Numbered from the stretch's first letter, positions 45,487 through 55,879 are shown. The stretch is DNA of 64,000 nucleotides from Achromobacter deleyi (GCF_016127315.1 NZ_CP065997.1:248001-312000), one strand, 5' to 3'. Numbers and translations are program-made. Notes: a model not told the origin generated them from the letters alone.

Positions 45487-46491
45487 CTACTGGTTGTGGC
45501 TGAGGGCGTTGGACAGCAGGCGCGCCGTGATGTCCACGATGGGAATCACGCGTTCGTAGGCCATGCGGGTCGGACCGATCACGCCGAGCGTGCCGACCAC
45601 CTTGCCGTCCACGCCGTAGGGCGCGGTGATCACCGAGACTTCTTCCATCGGCACCAGCTGCGAATCGCCGCCGATGTAGATCTGCACGCCTTGCGCGCGG
45701 CTCGACACATCGAGCAGCTGCAGCAGGTCGGTCTTCTTTTCGAATAGCGAGAACATCTTGCGCAGGCGGTCCATGTCGGAGGCGATGTCGGTGACGTCGA
45801 GCAGCTTGCGCTCGCCCGAAATGACCACGGCGTCGCCGTCCTCGGCCGCTTCGGCGCTGGCCTCGACCGCCGCCTGCATCAGCCGCGAGATGTCTTCGCG
45901 CAGCTGGGCCAGCTCGGTGGACAGGGTGCGCCGCACCGCGTCGAAGGACTTGCCGGCGAAATGGATGTTGAAGAAGTTGCCGGCCTCCAGCAGCTCGGCC
46001 TCGGCGTAGTCGCGCTGCACGAACAGGATGCGGTTCTGCACGTCGCCATCCGGGGTGACGATGATCAGCAGGACACGCTTGTCGGACAGGCGGATGAATT
46101 CGATCTGGCGGAACACCTGGGCGCGCTTGGGCGTCAGCACCACGCCGGCGAACTGCGTCAGGTTCGACAGCAGCGCCGCCGCGGCATTGACCGCGCGGGT
46201 GGGTTCGGCCGCCGCCAGCATGTCGCCCATGTTGTGCGGTTCGAGCTGGTAGGACTGCACCGCCAGCAGCGAATCGACGAACATGCGGTAGCCGCGCGGC
46301 GTCGGAATGCGCCCCGCGGAAGTGTGCGGACTGTGGATCAGGCCCAGCTCTTCCAGGTCCGCCATGACGTTGCGGATGGTGGCGGGCGACAGGTCGAAGA
46401 CCTTCGATAGCGTCCGCGAGCCGACTGGTTGCCCATCGGCGATGTAGCGTTCGATCAACGCTTTCAGTAATGCGCGTGCGCGGTCATCCAT
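45487..46491 (-). CDS. hrcA: Heat-inducible transcription repressor HrcA
   Basis: A 334-residue repressor. N-terminal winged helix (1-75, [30 protein letters not shown]) followed by the GAF-like dimerisation domain ending in [18 protein letters not shown]. It classically binds CIRCE (TTAGCACTC-N9-GAGTGCTAA), but no CIRCE is seen in the window, so its targets are probably elsewhere (for example groESL). First gene of the minus-strand heat-shock block. Confidence 0.95.
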   Translation of the reverse strand: MDDRARALLKALIERYIADGQPVGSRTLSKVFDLSPATIRNVMADLEELGLIHSPHTSAGRIPTPRGYRMFVDSLLAVQSYQLEPHNMGDMLAAAEPTRAVNAAAALLSNLTQFAGVVLTPKRAQVFRQIEFIRLSDKRVLLIIVTPDGDVQNRILFVQRDYAEAELLEAGNFFNIHFAGKSFDAVRRTLSTELAQLREDISRLMQAAVEASAEAAEDGDAVVISGERKLLDVTDIASDMDRLRKMFSLFEKKTDLLQLLDVSSRAQGVQIYIGGDSQLVPMEEVSVITAPYGVDGKVVGTLGVIGPTRMAYERVIPIVDITARLLSNALSHNQ

Positions 46492-46541
46492 AGCGCGTAT
46501 TTTAGGGAATCTTTTCCAATTAAGGCGATTTTTGTCCCGCA

Positions 46542-46570
46542 AGCCGATATGCGGCCCCATATAATCGGCT
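46542..46570. promoter_or_regulatory. nadK promoter candidate with overlapping inverted repeat
   Basis: A perfect TATAAT (46560-46565) lies about 57 bp before nadK. It is overlapped by AGCCGAT (46542-46548) and ATCGGCT (46564-46570). The hrcA start is 50 bp away on the other strand, so the repeat may serve either gene. It is not CIRCE. Confidence 0.4.
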
Positions 46571-46621
46571 AACGGGCCCGATTCCGGACCAATTTCGCTT
46601 TTTCTGATTCGCCTCGCCACC

Positions 46622-47521
46622 ATGCACTTTCCTACCGTCGCGCTGATCGGCAGATACCAGGACGCCGGCCTGGCCACTCCGCTAAGGGCGCTCGCGCACG
46701 CGCTCACGCAGGCCGGGCGGCAGGTGCTCGTCGACGCCGACACGGCCCGCAACACCGGGCTCACGGAATACCCGGTCGCCACCTACGAGCAGATCGGCCA
46801 GGACGCCTCGCTGGCCGTGGTCATGGGCGGCGACGGCACGGTGCTGGGCGCGGCCCGCCACCTGGCGCCCTTCGGCGTGCCGCTGGTCGGCATCAACCAC
46901 GGCCACCTCGGCTTCATCACCGACATCCCGGTGCAGGACGCGCACGACGCGCTGGCGCGCGTGCTGGAAGGCAACTTCCAGATCGAGGAACGCATGCTGC
47001 TCGAAGGCAGCGTGTGGCGCGGCGACCAGCAGATGTACGCGGCCTCGGCGCTCAACGACGTGGTGCTGAACCGCGCCGGACGCGGCGGCATGATCGAAGT
47101 GCGCGTCGAACTCGACGGCGCCTTCATGTACACGCAGCGCGCCGACGGCCTGATCATCGCCACGCCCACCGGCTCGACCGCCTACGCGCTGTCGGCCAAC
47201 GGTCCGATCCTGCACCCCGGCATGAACGCCATGGTGCTGGTGCCGGTGGCGCCGCAAACGCTGTCGAACCGCCCCATCGTGATCCCCGACAGCGGCGTGC
47301 TCAACATGACGCTCACCGCCATGGGCCGGGTCGAGGTCGGCGCCAGCGTGCACTTCGACATGCAGACCTGGTCCGACCTGCAACCCGGCGACCGCATCGT
47401 CGTGCAGCGCGCACCCTACACCATCCGCTTCGTGCATCCGGAAGGCTACAGCTTCTTTTCCACCCTGCGCCGCAAGCTGCACTGGAACCTGATGCCGCAA
47501 GCCACCGACAACGTAGAGTAG
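46622..47521 (+). CDS. nadK: NAD kinase
   Basis: A 299-residue enzyme making NADP+ from NAD+ and ATP. The GGDGT motif is residues 69-73, the NAD pocket follows (INHGHLGFI), and the late [17 protein letters not shown] motif is intact. Length is normal. Divergent from hrcA and followed 13 bp later by recN, an arrangement common in Proteobacteria. Confidence 0.97.
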   Translation: MHFPTVALIGRYQDAGLATPLRALAHALTQAGRQVLVDADTARNTGLTEYPVATYEQIGQDASLAVVMGGDGTVLGAARHLAPFGVPLVGINHGHLGFITDIPVQDAHDALARVLEGNFQIEERMLLEGSVWRGDQQMYAASALNDVVLNRAGRGGMIEVRVELDGAFMYTQRADGLIIATPTGSTAYALSANGPILHPGMNAMVLVPVAPQTLSNRPIVIPDSGVLNMTLTAMGRVEVGASVHFDMQTWSDLQPGDRIVVQRAPYTIRFVHPEGYSFFSTLRRKLHWNLMPQATDNVE

Positions 47522-47534
47522 TAAGCGCCCCGAC

Positions 47535-49196
47535 ATGCTGCGCACCCTGCACATCCGCGACTTCGTCATCGTCGAGCAGACCGAGATCCATTTCGGTCCC
47601 GGCTTCACCGTCTTCTCCGGCGAGACCGGCGCCGGCAAATCCATTCTCATCGACGCGCTGGCGCTGGCGCTGGGCGAACGTGGCGACGTCAGCGTGCTGC
47701 GTGAAGGCGCCGCGCGCGCCGACATCACCGCCGTCTTCGACACGCCGCCGGCGCTGAACGCCTGGCTGGCCGAACGCGAGATCGACGCCGACGAGGAACT
47801 GTCGCTGCGCCGCGTGATCGACGCGCAGGGCCGCAGCCGCGCCTACATCAATGGCACGCCGGCCACGGTCGCGCAACTGCGCGAACTGGGCGACAGCCTG
47901 GTCGACATCCACGGCCAGCACGCGCACCAGAGCCTGATGCGCCCCGAGGCCCAGCGCGACCTGCTGGACGCGCACGGCGGCCATGGCGACCTGCGCCAGG
48001 CCGTCGGCCAGGCCTGGAAGCAATGGCGCGCGCTGGCGCGCCAGCTCGAATCCGCCGAAAAGGATGCCGCCGGCCTGGCGACCGAACGCGAACGGCTGCA
48101 ATGGCAGGTCGACGAACTCGACCGCCTGGGCCTGGCGCCGGACGAATGGGAATCGCTGCAGTCCGAGCACACGCGCCTGTCGCATTCGCAATCGCTGCTG
48201 GACGGCGCCACGCAGATCCTCGACGCGCTCGACGGCGAAGGCGACTCGGCCCACCATCGGCTGACCGCGGCCAATCACCGCATCCAGCAGATGCTGCGGC
48301 ACGACACCGGCCTGCAGGGCATCTACGACGAACTCGAATCGGCCCGCATTGCCATCAGCGAAGCCGTGTCCGACCTGAACAACTACGTCAGCCGCGTCGA
48401 TCTCGATCCGCGCAGACTGGCCGACCTCGAGGCGCGCCTGAGCGCGGTGTTCGAGACTGCGCGCAAGTTCCGCACCGAACCCGAAGGGCTGTGCGCGCTG
48501 CGCGACAGCCTGCACGCCGAGCTCTCGGCCCTGCAGGCCGCCGCCGACATCGACGCGCTGCGGGCCCAGGCGCAGGCGGCGCAGGCGCAGTACGACGCCG
48601 CCGCCGCCAAGCTCACCACGGCGCGCCGCAAGGTCGCCAAGGACCTCGGCAAGCAGGTCACCCAGGCGATGCAGACGCTGGCCATGCAAGGCGGCAAGTT
48701 CGAACCCACGCTGGCCGCGGCCGCCCCGTCGGCGCATGGCAACGAGCAGGTCGAATTCCTGGTGGCCGGCCACGCCGGCACCACGCCGCGGCCGCTGGCC
48801 AAGATCGCTTCCGGCGGCGAACTGTCGCGCATCTCGCTGGCGCTGTCGGTCATCGCCAGCCGCGCCGCGCGCGTGCCCACGCTGATCTTCGACGAAGTCG
48901 ACAGCGGCGTCGGCGGCGCGGTGGCCGAAGCCGTCGGCAAGCTGCTGCGCGAACTGGGCGAGCGTCACCAGGTGCTGTGCGTCACCCACCTGCCGCAGGT
49001 CGCGGCCTGCGGCAACAACCAGTTCCTGGTCAGCAAGACCGAATCGCGCGGCACCACCCGCTCGCGCATCGAGGAACTCGACGACAGCGCCCGGGTCGAG
49101 GAAATCGCCCGCATGCTGGGCGGCATCAAGCTCACCGCCACCACCCGCGAACACGCCCGCGAAATGCTGGCCGGCATCGGCCGCGCACCGGCCTGA
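47535..49196 (+). CDS. recN: DNA repair protein RecN
   Basis: A 553-residue SMC-like ATPase of double-strand break repair. Walker A is FSGETGAGKSILIDAL (about 30-40), coiled coils occupy about 150-360, the signature is KIASGGELSRISLAL and Walker B LIFDEVDSGVGG. No LexA box was noted before it; it is probably expressed from the nadK promoter. Confidence 0.96.
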   Translation: MLRTLHIRDFVIVEQTEIHFGPGFTVFSGETGAGKSILIDALALALGERGDVSVLREGAARADITAVFDTPPALNAWLAEREIDADEELSLRRVIDAQGRSRAYINGTPATVAQLRELGDSLVDIHGQHAHQSLMRPEAQRDLLDAHGGHGDLRQAVGQAWKQWRALARQLESAEKDAAGLATERERLQWQVDELDRLGLAPDEWESLQSEHTRLSHSQSLLDGATQILDALDGEGDSAHHRLTAANHRIQQMLRHDTGLQGIYDELESARIAISEAVSDLNNYVSRVDLDPRRLADLEARLSAVFETARKFRTEPEGLCALRDSLHAELSALQAAADIDALRAQAQAAQAQYDAAAAKLTTARRKVAKDLGKQVTQAMQTLAMQGGKFEPTLAAAAPSAHGNEQVEFLVAGHAGTTPRPLAKIASGGELSRISLALSVIASRAARVPTLIFDEVDSGVGGAVAEAVGKLLRELGERHQVLCVTHLPQVAACGNNQFLVSKTESRGTTRSRIEELDDSARVEEIARMLGGIKLTATTREHAREMLAGIGRAPA

Positions 49197-49322
49197 GCCG
49201 GCTGCCGTCCAGGCCCCAGCCTCGCCGCCCGCAGGCCGGTTGTCGGCCGTCCGAATCCAGGGGCTGCCCTTGCGCCGGCAACCCGTATCGCGCCAGCCCG
49301 TCGCCCGATTCAGTCCGGGAAT

Positions 49323-49354
49323 AAAAAAAGCCCCTTCTTTGAGAAGGGGCTTTT
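49323..49354. terminator. Bidirectional terminator between recN and fur
   Basis: Stem AAGCCCCTTCT/AGAAGGGGCTT with a TTG loop, A-run before and T-run after. Confidence 0.85.
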
Positions 49355-49409
49355 GCTTTCACTGAACCACGGCGAGCGCGGCCGTGGTCAGGGTCGAACG
49401 CAGAAAAGC

Positions 49410-49829
49410 TCAGCGGCCTTTCAGGCAGCTGCCGCAGATGCCGTACAGCACCATGGCGTGGCTTTCCAGCGCGAAGCCGTTGTCCTTGGCGATCTTCTGC
49501 TGGCGCTTTTCGATGTCCGGGTCCGAGAATTCGACCACTTTGCCGCAGTTCGTGCAGATCAGGTGATCGTGGTGATCGCCGTCATTGAGCTCGAACACGG
49601 CCTTGCCGCTGTCGAACTGGCTGCGGGCAAGGATGCCGGCCTGTTCGAACTGGGTCAGCACACGATAGACGGTGGCCAGGCCGATCTCGACGTTTTCGCC
49701 GATCAGGGCACGGTAGACGTCTTCGGCGCTGAGGTGGCGCTGGTCAGACTTACGGAAGATATCAAGAATTTTCAGGCGCGGGAAAGTCGCCTTCAAACCC
49801 ATGTTTTTCAGTTCGCTTTGGTCGCTCAT
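49410..49829 (-). CDS. fur: Ferric uptake regulator Fur
   Basis: A 139-residue iron-responsive repressor. DNA-binding domain 1-80 ([14 protein letters not shown]), metal site residues His86, His87 and His89 ([10 protein letters not shown]), and structural zinc cysteines Cys92/Cys95 and Cys132/Cys135. Length matches Bordetella and E. coli Fur. Divergent from bamE, the usual arrangement in this group. Confidence 0.97.
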   Translation of the reverse strand: MSDQSELKNMGLKATFPRLKILDIFRKSDQRHLSAEDVYRALIGENVEIGLATVYRVLTQFEQAGILARSQFDSGKAVFELNDGDHHDHLICTNCGKVVEFSDPDIEKRQQKIAKDNGFALESHAMVLYGICGSCLKGR

Positions 49830-49934
49830 GGTGTAATCGCTCTCCGTCCGCGTTGGCATGGGCAAGGATACCGGGTAACCGCGAGCCGGCTTCCCAGAAT
49901 TCCTGCCGCCCCGCAGAACTATCCTTATGAAACC

Positions 49935-49963
49935 TTTATGATAACGGTTTTGTCTGCTTCCAA
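49935..49963 (-). promoter_or_regulatory. Candidate fur promoter
   Basis: Minus strand TTGGAA (49963-49958), 17 bp, CATAAA (49940-49935), about 100 bp before the fur start. The A+T-rich spacer also has to hold the divergent bamE promoter. Confidence 0.4.
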
Positions 49964-49979
49964 ATAATAGGGGCGCGTA

Positions 49980-50522
49980 GTGTCCATGATTGCACGAATT
50001 CCTTCCCGCTCGCTCAAGACCGGATTGGCCATCGCCGCCCTGGCCGTCGCCCTTGCCGGCTGCACGGGGGACAAGTGGGGCTTCCCCTATAAAGCCGGCG
50101 TCCAGCAAGGCAACTGGATCACCCAGGAACAGGTCGCGCTGCTGCAACCGGGCATGACGCGCGAGCAGGTGCGCTTCGCCCTGGGCAGCCCCACCCTGAC
50201 CAGCGTGCTGCACGCCAACCGCTGGGACTACCCCTACTACTACAAGCCCGGCTACGGCGATGCCCAGGAACGCAAGTTCACGGTCTGGTTCGAGAACGAC
50301 CGGCTGACCCGCTGGGAAGGCGACAAGCAGCCAGACCTGCAACCCTACCAGCTGAACACCCCCAGCGCCACGGCCGACGAAAAGGCCGACAAGCGCCTGA
50401 GCGAGGACGAGGCCCGCCTCAAGCAGGAAGAAGAGCAGAAAAAGCGCGACGCCGCCGCCCCCACCAGCCCGATGAACCAGTACCCCGGCCAGCCTGGCAA
50501 CGCCCCCGAGCCGCTGCGCTAA
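49980..50522 (+). CDS. bamE: Outer-membrane assembly lipoprotein BamE (SmpA/OmlA)
   Basis: A 180-residue lipoprotein (178 if the ATG at 49986 is used instead of GTG 49980). The lipobox LAGC gives the acylated cysteine at residue 28 (26). The BamE fold has [20 protein letters not shown] and [12 protein letters not shown]. Beyond it is a charged helix and a Pro/Gln-rich tail, longer than in E. coli. It is part of the BAM complex at the inner face of the outer membrane. Next gene is dapB after 17 bp. Confidence 0.95.
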   Translation: MSMIARIPSRSLKTGLAIAALAVALAGCTGDKWGFPYKAGVQQGNWITQEQVALLQPGMTREQVRFALGSPTLTSVLHANRWDYPYYYKPGYGDAQERKFTVWFENDRLTRWEGDKQPDLQPYQLNTPSATADEKADKRLSEDEARLKQEEEQKKRDAAAPTSPMNQYPGQPGNAPEPLR

Positions 50523-50539
50523 CCCCAAGGATTTTCTTC

Positions 50540-51331
50540 ATGCGTATTGCTATCGCCGGCGCCAGCGGCCGTATGGGCCAGATGCTGATCGACGCCGTCC
50601 TGAAGGCCGACGGCCTGCAACTCGCGGTCGCGCTCGACCGCCAGGGCTCGCCCTCGCTGGGCCAGGACGCGGGCGCGCCGCTGGGCCAGCAGACCGGCGT
50701 CGCCATCACCGACGACCTGGCCGCGCTGGCCAACGCCGACTGCCTGATCGACTTCACCCGCCCCGAAGGCACGCTGGAACACCTGCAGGCCTGCGCCAAA
50801 CTGGGCGTGAAGGCCGTCATCGGCACCACCGGCTTCGACGACAACGGCCGCGCCGCCATCGAAGTGGCCGCGCAGAAAACCGCCATCGTGTTCGCGCCCA
50901 ACATGAGCGTGGGCGTCAATGCCACGCTCAAGCTGCTGGACATGGCCGCCCGCATCCTGAATTCGGGCTATGACGTCGAAGTGTTCGAAGCGCATCATCG
51001 CAACAAGGTCGACGCGCCCTCGGGCACCGCGCTCAAGATGGGCGAGACCATCGCCTCGGCCTGGGATGTCGCCCTGCCCGACGTGGCCACCTGGAGCCGC
51101 CACGGCGACACCGGCGTGCGCAAGCCCGGCACCATCGGCTTCTCGGTGCTGCGCGGCGGCGATATCGTCGGCGATCACACCGTGTCGTTCTGCGGCATCG
51201 GCGAACGCATCGAGATCACGCACCGCTCGGCCAGCCGCGCCACCTACGCCGAAGGCGCCTTGCGCGCTGCCCGCTTCCTGGAAGGCAAGCACAACGGCCT
51301 GTACGACATGCAGGCGGTGCTGGGACTCTGA
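50540..51331 (+). CDS. dapB: 4-hydroxy-tetrahydrodipicolinate reductase
   Basis: A 263-residue NAD(P)H enzyme of lysine/diaminopimelate synthesis. Nucleotide motif GASGRMG (residues 7-13), active-site [16 protein letters not shown] and late [10 protein letters not shown] are all seen. The upstream partner bamE and downstream terminator mark the operon end. It works downstream of a DapA enzyme; the DapA paralogue at 26.2 kb may not be the lysine one. Confidence 0.97.
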   Translation: MRIAIAGASGRMGQMLIDAVLKADGLQLAVALDRQGSPSLGQDAGAPLGQQTGVAITDDLAALANADCLIDFTRPEGTLEHLQACAKLGVKAVIGTTGFDDNGRAAIEVAAQKTAIVFAPNMSVGVNATLKLLDMAARILNSGYDVEVFEAHHRNKVDAPSGTALKMGETIASAWDVALPDVATWSRHGDTGVRKPGTIGFSVLRGGDIVGDHTVSFCGIGERIEITHRSASRATYAEGALRAARFLEGKHNGLYDMQAVLGL

Positions 51332-51345
51332 TCCCGCCGCGCCCA

Positions 51346-51374
51346 CAAAAAAGGATCCGCGAGGGTCCTTTTTC
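51346..51374. terminator. Bidirectional terminator between dapB and murB
   Basis: Stem AAAAAGGATCC/GGGTCCTTTTT with a GCGA loop; A-run and T-run on both sides. Confidence 0.85.
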
Positions 51375-51387
51375 ATGGGGCATCCGT

Positions 51388-52422
51388 TCACACCACCACG
51401 GGCTCCGGCTCCAGCGCCACGCCGTAGCGCTCGGCGACCGCGTCCTGAATGGCGCGCGCCAGCGCCAGGATGTCGGCGGCGGTGGCGCCCCCCCGGTTCA
51501 CCAGCACCAGCGCCTGCCGGTCGTGCACGCCGGCCGCACCCAGGCCGCGGCCCTTCCAGCCGCACTGGTCGATCAGCCAGCCGGCCGCCAGCTTGTAGCC
51601 GCCGTCCGGCTGCGGGTACGACACCAGCCCGGGATAGCGGGCGACAAGCGCCTCGCGCTGCGCCGCGGACACAATGGGATTCTTGAAAAAGCTGCCGGCG
51701 TTGCCGGTGACCGACGGATCCGGCAGCTTGGCGCGCCGGATCTCGCAGACCGCCTCGAAAATGGCGCGCGCCGACGGCTCGCCCGCCAACCCGGGATGGC
51801 GCTGCAGGTCCGGATACGACAGCACCGGCCGCCACGGCCGCGGCAGGCGCAAGCGCACCGCCACGATCACCCAGCGTCCGGGCGGCTGATGCTTGAAGAC
51901 GCTGTCGCGATAGGCGAAGCGGCAATCGGCCGCGCTCATCTCGACATACCTGCCGGCCTGCACGTCCCAGGCGGTCAGGCTGTCGAAGCGGTCGGCCAGC
52001 TCGACGCCGTAGGCGCCGATGTTCTGCACCGGCGCCGCGCCGACCGTGCCCGGGATCAACGCCAGGTTTTCCAGGCCGTCCCACCCCTGCTTCACGCATT
52101 CGGCGACAAAGCCATGCCAGGTCTCGCCGGCGGCCGCCTCCACCCGCCACGCATCGGCCTCGGCCCGCAAGAGACGCACGCCGCGCAGCGCCACGTGCGC
52201 CACCAGGCCCGGCACGGTCTCGGGCAGCACCACATTGCTGCCGCCGCCCAGCACCAGCAGCCGGTCGTGCCGCGCGGCCAGGGCCGACAGCGCCGGCAAT
52301 TGCGCCACATCGTCGAGCGTCACGCAGGCCTGCGCCGTGGACGCCAGGCCCAGGGTGTTCAGGGCGGAAAGATCGCGCGTCGCGGGGGTCAAGGCAGGCG
52401 TGGTGGCAGAGGAATTTGACAT
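51388..52422 (-). CDS. murB: UDP-N-acetylenolpyruvoylglucosamine reductase
   Basis: A 344-residue FAD enzyme making UDP-MurNAc for peptidoglycan. FAD domain motif [12 protein letters not shown] (about 57-70), [20 protein letters not shown], and the active-site serine in [11 protein letters not shown]. The length and the [16 protein letters not shown] ending fit the type I (E. coli) branch. A promoter was not clearly seen. Confidence 0.96.
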   Translation of the reverse strand: MSNSSATTPALTPATRDLSALNTLGLASTAQACVTLDDVAQLPALSALAARHDRLLVLGGGSNVVLPETVPGLVAHVALRGVRLLRAEADAWRVEAAAGETWHGFVAECVKQGWDGLENLALIPGTVGAAPVQNIGAYGVELADRFDSLTAWDVQAGRYVEMSAADCRFAYRDSVFKHQPPGRWVIVAVRLRLPRPWRPVLSYPDLQRHPGLAGEPSARAIFEAVCEIRRAKLPDPSVTGNAGSFFKNPIVSAAQREALVARYPGLVSYPQPDGGYKLAAGWLIDQCGWKGRGLGAAGVHDRQALVLVNRGGATAADILALARAIQDAVAERYGVALEPEPVVV

Positions 52423-52706
52423 GGATACTACCGAGTGTGCTATATTTTCTGTCTTCGCTCATATTACTTGATTGAGCTTGGCAGCCAGGTTCCACGTAGT
52501 GCAACATTGGTCACGCGAAGTTCAGCGCGATCCGCCTGCCCCGGCAACCAGCCTGCGGCAAGCACGATCGAAAAAAATCATGTAGAATGCGCGCCTTCTG
52601 ATCGATAACCAAGTTGGTCAGGCAACCGCGAAAGTGGTTGGCAATAAGAAATGGTTTGCACTGGCACTGCGTAGAATTTTCACCAAGCCAGGGATTGCGG
52701 ACCCAT
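52423..52706. other. murB to tRNA-Gly spacer with tRNA leader
   Basis: A+T-rich upstream of murB. A TAGAAT (52584-52589) followed by GCGCGCC, a stringent-type discriminator, is a likely -10 of tRNA-Gly copy 1, giving a leader of about 115 nt that holds a small AACCGC-GAAA-GTGGTT hairpin (about 52625-52640). Confidence 0.4.
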
Positions 52707-52782
52707 GCGGGAGTAGCTCAGTTGGTAGAGCGCAACCTTGCCAAGGTTGAGGTCGCGAGTTCGAGACTCGTCTCCCGCTCCA
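52707..52782 (+). tRNA. tRNA-Gly (GCC), copy 1
   Basis: 76 nt with encoded CCA; acceptor GCGGGAG pairs with CTCCCGC, D arm GCTC...GAGC, anticodon loop TTGCCAA (anticodon GCC), T loop TTCGAGA. Identical to the copies at 56608 and 57082. Confidence 0.98.
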
Positions 52783-52883
52783 GATTTTATGGGCAGTGCC
52801 TTCACACTGCGCATGTTGCAAGAAAGGGCCTGCGGGCCCTTTTTTCATTTCCGCGGCGACAATAACGCACACGACAACCGGAA

Positions 52884-53234
52884 ATGGCCTGCATGACGAC
52901 ACCTCCGCGAACGGCTGCACGGGACGATATCTGCGAAATCTGCGCCAGATACGGCATGCAAGGCATGGCGCCGGAAGAGATGGTCGCGGTCGCCCTGCAT
53001 ACGCTGGGCACCATGCCGATTCACGGCACGCGCATCGCATTGCCGCGCGATGGCACCGTCAGCTGGTTCATCCACGGCGGCGAACACTCGGACGCCGACG
53101 ACTTCTATCAAGCCGTCCACACCGCGCACCTGGCGACACTGCTGCCCCGGGTCGTCGACTACCTGCGCCTGCCGCCAGGCGCGAAGTTCATCATCGACGA
53201 CCAGGGCTACGAAGACGTGTGGATGGACGCCTGA
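52884..53234 (+). CDS. Imm33-like (DUF2185) protein
   Basis: A 116-residue cytoplasmic protein. From about residue 58 the segment WFIHGGEHSDADDF, then LPRVVDYLRLPPGAKFIIDDQGYEDVWMD, resembles the Imm33/DUF2185 domain as I recall it (conserved GYEDVW). Imm33 proteins are predicted immunity proteins for polymorphic toxins, but no toxin gene is seen next to it, so it would be an orphan, or have another role. The N-terminal half (ICEICARYGMQGM) is unusual for the family. ATG at 52884 or 52893 is possible. Confidence 0.65.
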   Translation: MACMTTPPRTAARDDICEICARYGMQGMAPEEMVAVALHTLGTMPIHGTRIALPRDGTVSWFIHGGEHSDADDFYQAVHTAHLATLLPRVVDYLRLPPGAKFIIDDQGYEDVWMDA

Positions 53235-53271
53235 GAGGCCTGCCCGCCTTGGCAGGCGCCTCGCGCAGCGT

Positions 53272-53910
53272 CTAGACGACGACCTCGACCAGCGCGTCAG
53301 CCGCGTCCGCGAAATACGCCGCGATCTCCGCCTGGGTCCGCAAGCGGGCCGCCTCCAGCGCCTGCCCGCCCATCGCGGTGCCTTCCACCGAAAAGAACGT
53401 CAGCCGCTTCAGGCCGATGGTGGCCAGCGCCACCTTCAGGTAGGGCGTCAGGAAATCCGGCTGGCGCGCCTCGCTCCCGGAGAACAGGCCGCCCGACGAC
53501 ACCGCCACGAAAACAGGCTTGTCGGCCAGCACGCCGATCTTGCCTTCGCGCGTCACGGTAAACGTGCTGCGTACCCGCACCACGTGATCGATCCACACCT
53601 TCAAGGCCGACGGCACGGTGTAGTTGTGCATCGGCGTGGCGATGACGACGTAGTCGGCATCGGCCAGGGATTGGATCAAGCGGTCGGACTGGCGCAACGA
53701 TCCGGCGGGATCGCCATCCGGATCAGAGGGCGATCCCAGCGCCCAGGCGTATTCGGCGTCCACATGCGGCAGCCGGTTGGCGTCGATCTCGACGAGGTCG
53801 CGGCCACGCGCGACATCGGCCCGCGCCAGGCCATCGACGATGAACTGCGACAGCCGATGGCTTTCCGATTCCGCGCCGCGCGGGCTGCAAGTCAAACGCA
53901 GGACGCTCAT
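53272..53910 (-). CDS. FMN-dependent NADH-azoreductase
   Basis: A 212-residue flavodoxin-fold enzyme of the AzoR family, reducing quinones or azo compounds with NAD(P)H. Hallmarks: N-terminal LRLTCSPRGAESESHRLSQF, IATPMHNYTVPSALKVWIDHVVR (the FMN/quinone pocket) and the late GRTMGG-like ending. Its start overlaps the end of the GNAT gene by 4 bp, so the two form an operon divergent from a MocR regulator. Confidence 0.92.
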   Translation of the reverse strand: MSVLRLTCSPRGAESESHRLSQFIVDGLARADVARGRDLVEIDANRLPHVDAEYAWALGSPSDPDGDPAGSLRQSDRLIQSLADADYVVIATPMHNYTVPSALKVWIDHVVRVRSTFTVTREGKIGVLADKPVFVAVSSGGLFSGSEARQPDFLTPYLKVALATIGLKRLTFFSVEGTAMGGQALEAARLRTQAEIAAYFADAADALVEVVV

Positions 53911-54353
53911 GCCGCTTGCTCCCCCAGCACCTTGCTGAAGCGCATCGCGCCCGTCAGCAGGCCCTGCCGGAAGTAGAAGCGCTGCGCCAGCGCGTTGGCC
54001 AGCCCGGTGTCCAGCACCAGCTTGGCGCAGCCGGCCTCGCGCGCCATGCGTTCGAGCGCCTGCAACAGGGCGGCGCCATGGCGCCCGCCGCGGCTGCGCT
54101 CGGTGACGACCAGGTCGTCGACATAGAGGAAGCGGCCGTAGATCAGGTTTTCCTGGAAGCGGTAGCCGGCCAGCGCGACGGGCGCGTCGCCCTCCCACAC
54201 CGCCAGCAAGGCGTAATTGTCGGCGCGCATGCGCGCCACGCGCTCGACGAAGTCGTGCTCGTCGGCCAGGTGCGGGCGCAATTCCCGCATGACCGGAAAG
54301 CAGGCGCGCAGCGCTTCGGCGGACTCGATAGGGCGGATGTCCTGTTGACTCAT
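53907..54353 (-). CDS. GNAT acetyltransferase
   Basis: A 148-residue acetyltransferase with the acetyl-CoA motif VVTERSRGGRHGAALLQALERMA and a late ALAQRFYFRQGLL segment. First gene of the azoreductase operon; spaced about 110 bp from the divergent MocR gene. Substrate unknown. Confidence 0.87.
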   Translation of the reverse strand: MSQQDIRPIESAEALRACFPVMRELRPHLADEHDFVERVARMRADNYALLAVWEGDAPVALAGYRFQENLIYGRFLYVDDLVVTERSRGGRHGAALLQALERMAREAGCAKLVLDTGLANALAQRFYFRQGLLTGAMRFSKVLGEQAA

Positions 54354-54463
54354 GAGGATCCTGTCTTGAAAGAAACCACCCGCCGCCAGGGCGGGCACAA
54401 CCATGATGCTAAGGAAGCCATGCCATAATTTGAAGGACCATAAATTGACCTTTCGACTAGGCC

Positions 54464-55879
54464 ATGACATTCCCTTCCCTTGCCAGCCTGCCACCCGTCG
54501 CCTCCGCCGACGAACCGCTGTACCGGCAGGTCTACGAGCGCTTTCGCGGCGCGATTGCCCAGGGCACACTCAAGCCGGGCGACCGCATTCCGTCCGCGCG
54601 CGCGCTGGCCAAGGACCTGGGCGTGGCGCGCGGCACCATCGAGATGGCCTACTCGCTGCTGCACGCCGAAGGCTATGTGCAACCGCGCGGCCAGGCCGGC
54701 ACCGTGGTCACCCCCGGCCTGCATGCGCAGGCCGCGCCCCGGCCGCTGCCGCCGCCCGCCAAGCCGGACCCCGACACCTGGCGCCAGCCGCCGACGCTGC
54801 TGCCGTTCCAGATGGGCCTGCCGGCGCTGGACGCCTTTCCGCGCAAGATCTGGGCACGGCTCGGCGCCCGCCACCTGCGCGCCACGCAGGCGGCAGACCT
54901 GTCCTACCCGCCCGCCGACGGCCTGCCCGCGCTGCGCACCGCGATCGCCGCGCACCTGCAGGTCGCGCGCGGCATCCACTGTACGCCGGCGCAAGTGTTC
55001 ATCACGTCCGGCTATCGCGAGAGCCTGAACCTGGTGATCCAGGCGCTGCTGCAGCCCGGCGACGAAGTCTGGGTGGAAGACCCCGGCTATCCGCCGACGC
55101 GCGAGCTGTTGAAGCACTCGGGCCTGGCGCTGGCGCCGGTGGAAGTCGATGCCGAAGGCATCAGGGTGTCGCAGGGTATCGCGCAGGCGCCACAGGCGAG
55201 CGCCGCGATCGTCACGCCCGCGCACCAGAGTCCGCTGAGCGTGACGCTGTCATTGACGCGCCGCCAGGCGCTGCTGGAATGGGCCGAGCGCAACCAGCGC
55301 TGGATCGTGGAAGACGACTACGACGGCGAATACCGCTACGTCAGCCGGCCCCTGCCGGCACTCAAGAGCCTGGACCGCCATGGCCGCGTGCTGTACGCCG
55401 GCACGTTCAGCAAGGTCATGTTTCCCGGCATCCGCCTGGCCTACCTGGTGGTGCCCGAGGCCCAGGTGCGGCGCTTCGAGGACGTGAACCGGGTGCTCGG
55501 CAACGGCATTCCGGGCCTGACCCAGGCACTGGTCAGCACCTTCATGCTGGAAGGCCATTTCGCGCGGCACATCCAGCGCATGCGGCGGCTCTATTCCGAG
55601 CGCCGCGACGCCACCGCCGCGGGGCTGGCCAAGGTGTTCGGTCCCGCCATGCCGATCGATCCGCAACCCGGCGGCATGCATCTGCTGGTGCGGATGCCGG
55701 GCCACCAGACGGATCGCCCGCTGGCGCAGCGCATGGTCGAGCATGGCATCTATGCGCACGCCCTGTCGCGCTGGACGACCGCCGCGCCCTGCGGCGCAGG
55801 CCTCCTGATGAGCTTCACCAACATCGAATCGCAGGAGCGCGCCGAGCAGCTCGGCCGCCGCATCCTGGAGCTGATGTAG
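54464..55879 (+). CDS. MocR/PdxR-type regulator (GntR plus aminotransferase)
   Basis: A 471-residue fusion: a GntR winged helix (about 10-80, with LYRQVYERFRGAIAQGTLKPGDRIPSARALAKDLGVARGT...) and an aminotransferase-like domain (about 110-465). The PLP lysine is Lys317 (GTFSKVMFPGIRLAYLV). MocR proteins use PLP to sense PLP itself or an amino-acid derivative and often control the divergent genes, here GNAT-azoreductase (inference). Confidence 0.92.
   Translation: MTFPSLASLPPVASADEPLYRQVYERFRGAIAQGTLKPGDRIPSARALAKDLGVARGTIEMAYSLLHAEGYVQPRGQAGTVVTPGLHAQAAPRPLPPPAKPDPDTWRQPPTLLPFQMGLPALDAFPRKIWARLGARHLRATQAADLSYPPADGLPALRTAIAAHLQVARGIHCTPAQVFITSGYRESLNLVIQALLQPGDEVWVEDPGYPPTRELLKHSGLALAPVEVDAEGIRVSQGIAQAPQASAAIVTPAHQSPLSVTLSLTRRQALLEWAERNQRWIVEDDYDGEYRYVSRPLPALKSLDRHGRVLYAGTFSKVMFPGIRLAYLVVPEAQVRRFEDVNRVLGNGIPGLTQALVSTFMLEGHFARHIQRMRRLYSERRDATAAGLAKVFGPAMPIDPQPGGMHLLVRMPGHQTDRPLAQRMVEHGIYAHALSRWTTAAPCGAGLLMSFTNIESQERAEQLGRRILELM

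Noticed and set aside
46492..46621. CIRCE operator between hrcA and nadK
   Set aside because: The inverted repeat present (AGCCGAT/ATCGGCT) does not match TTAGCACTC-N9-GAGTGCTAA.
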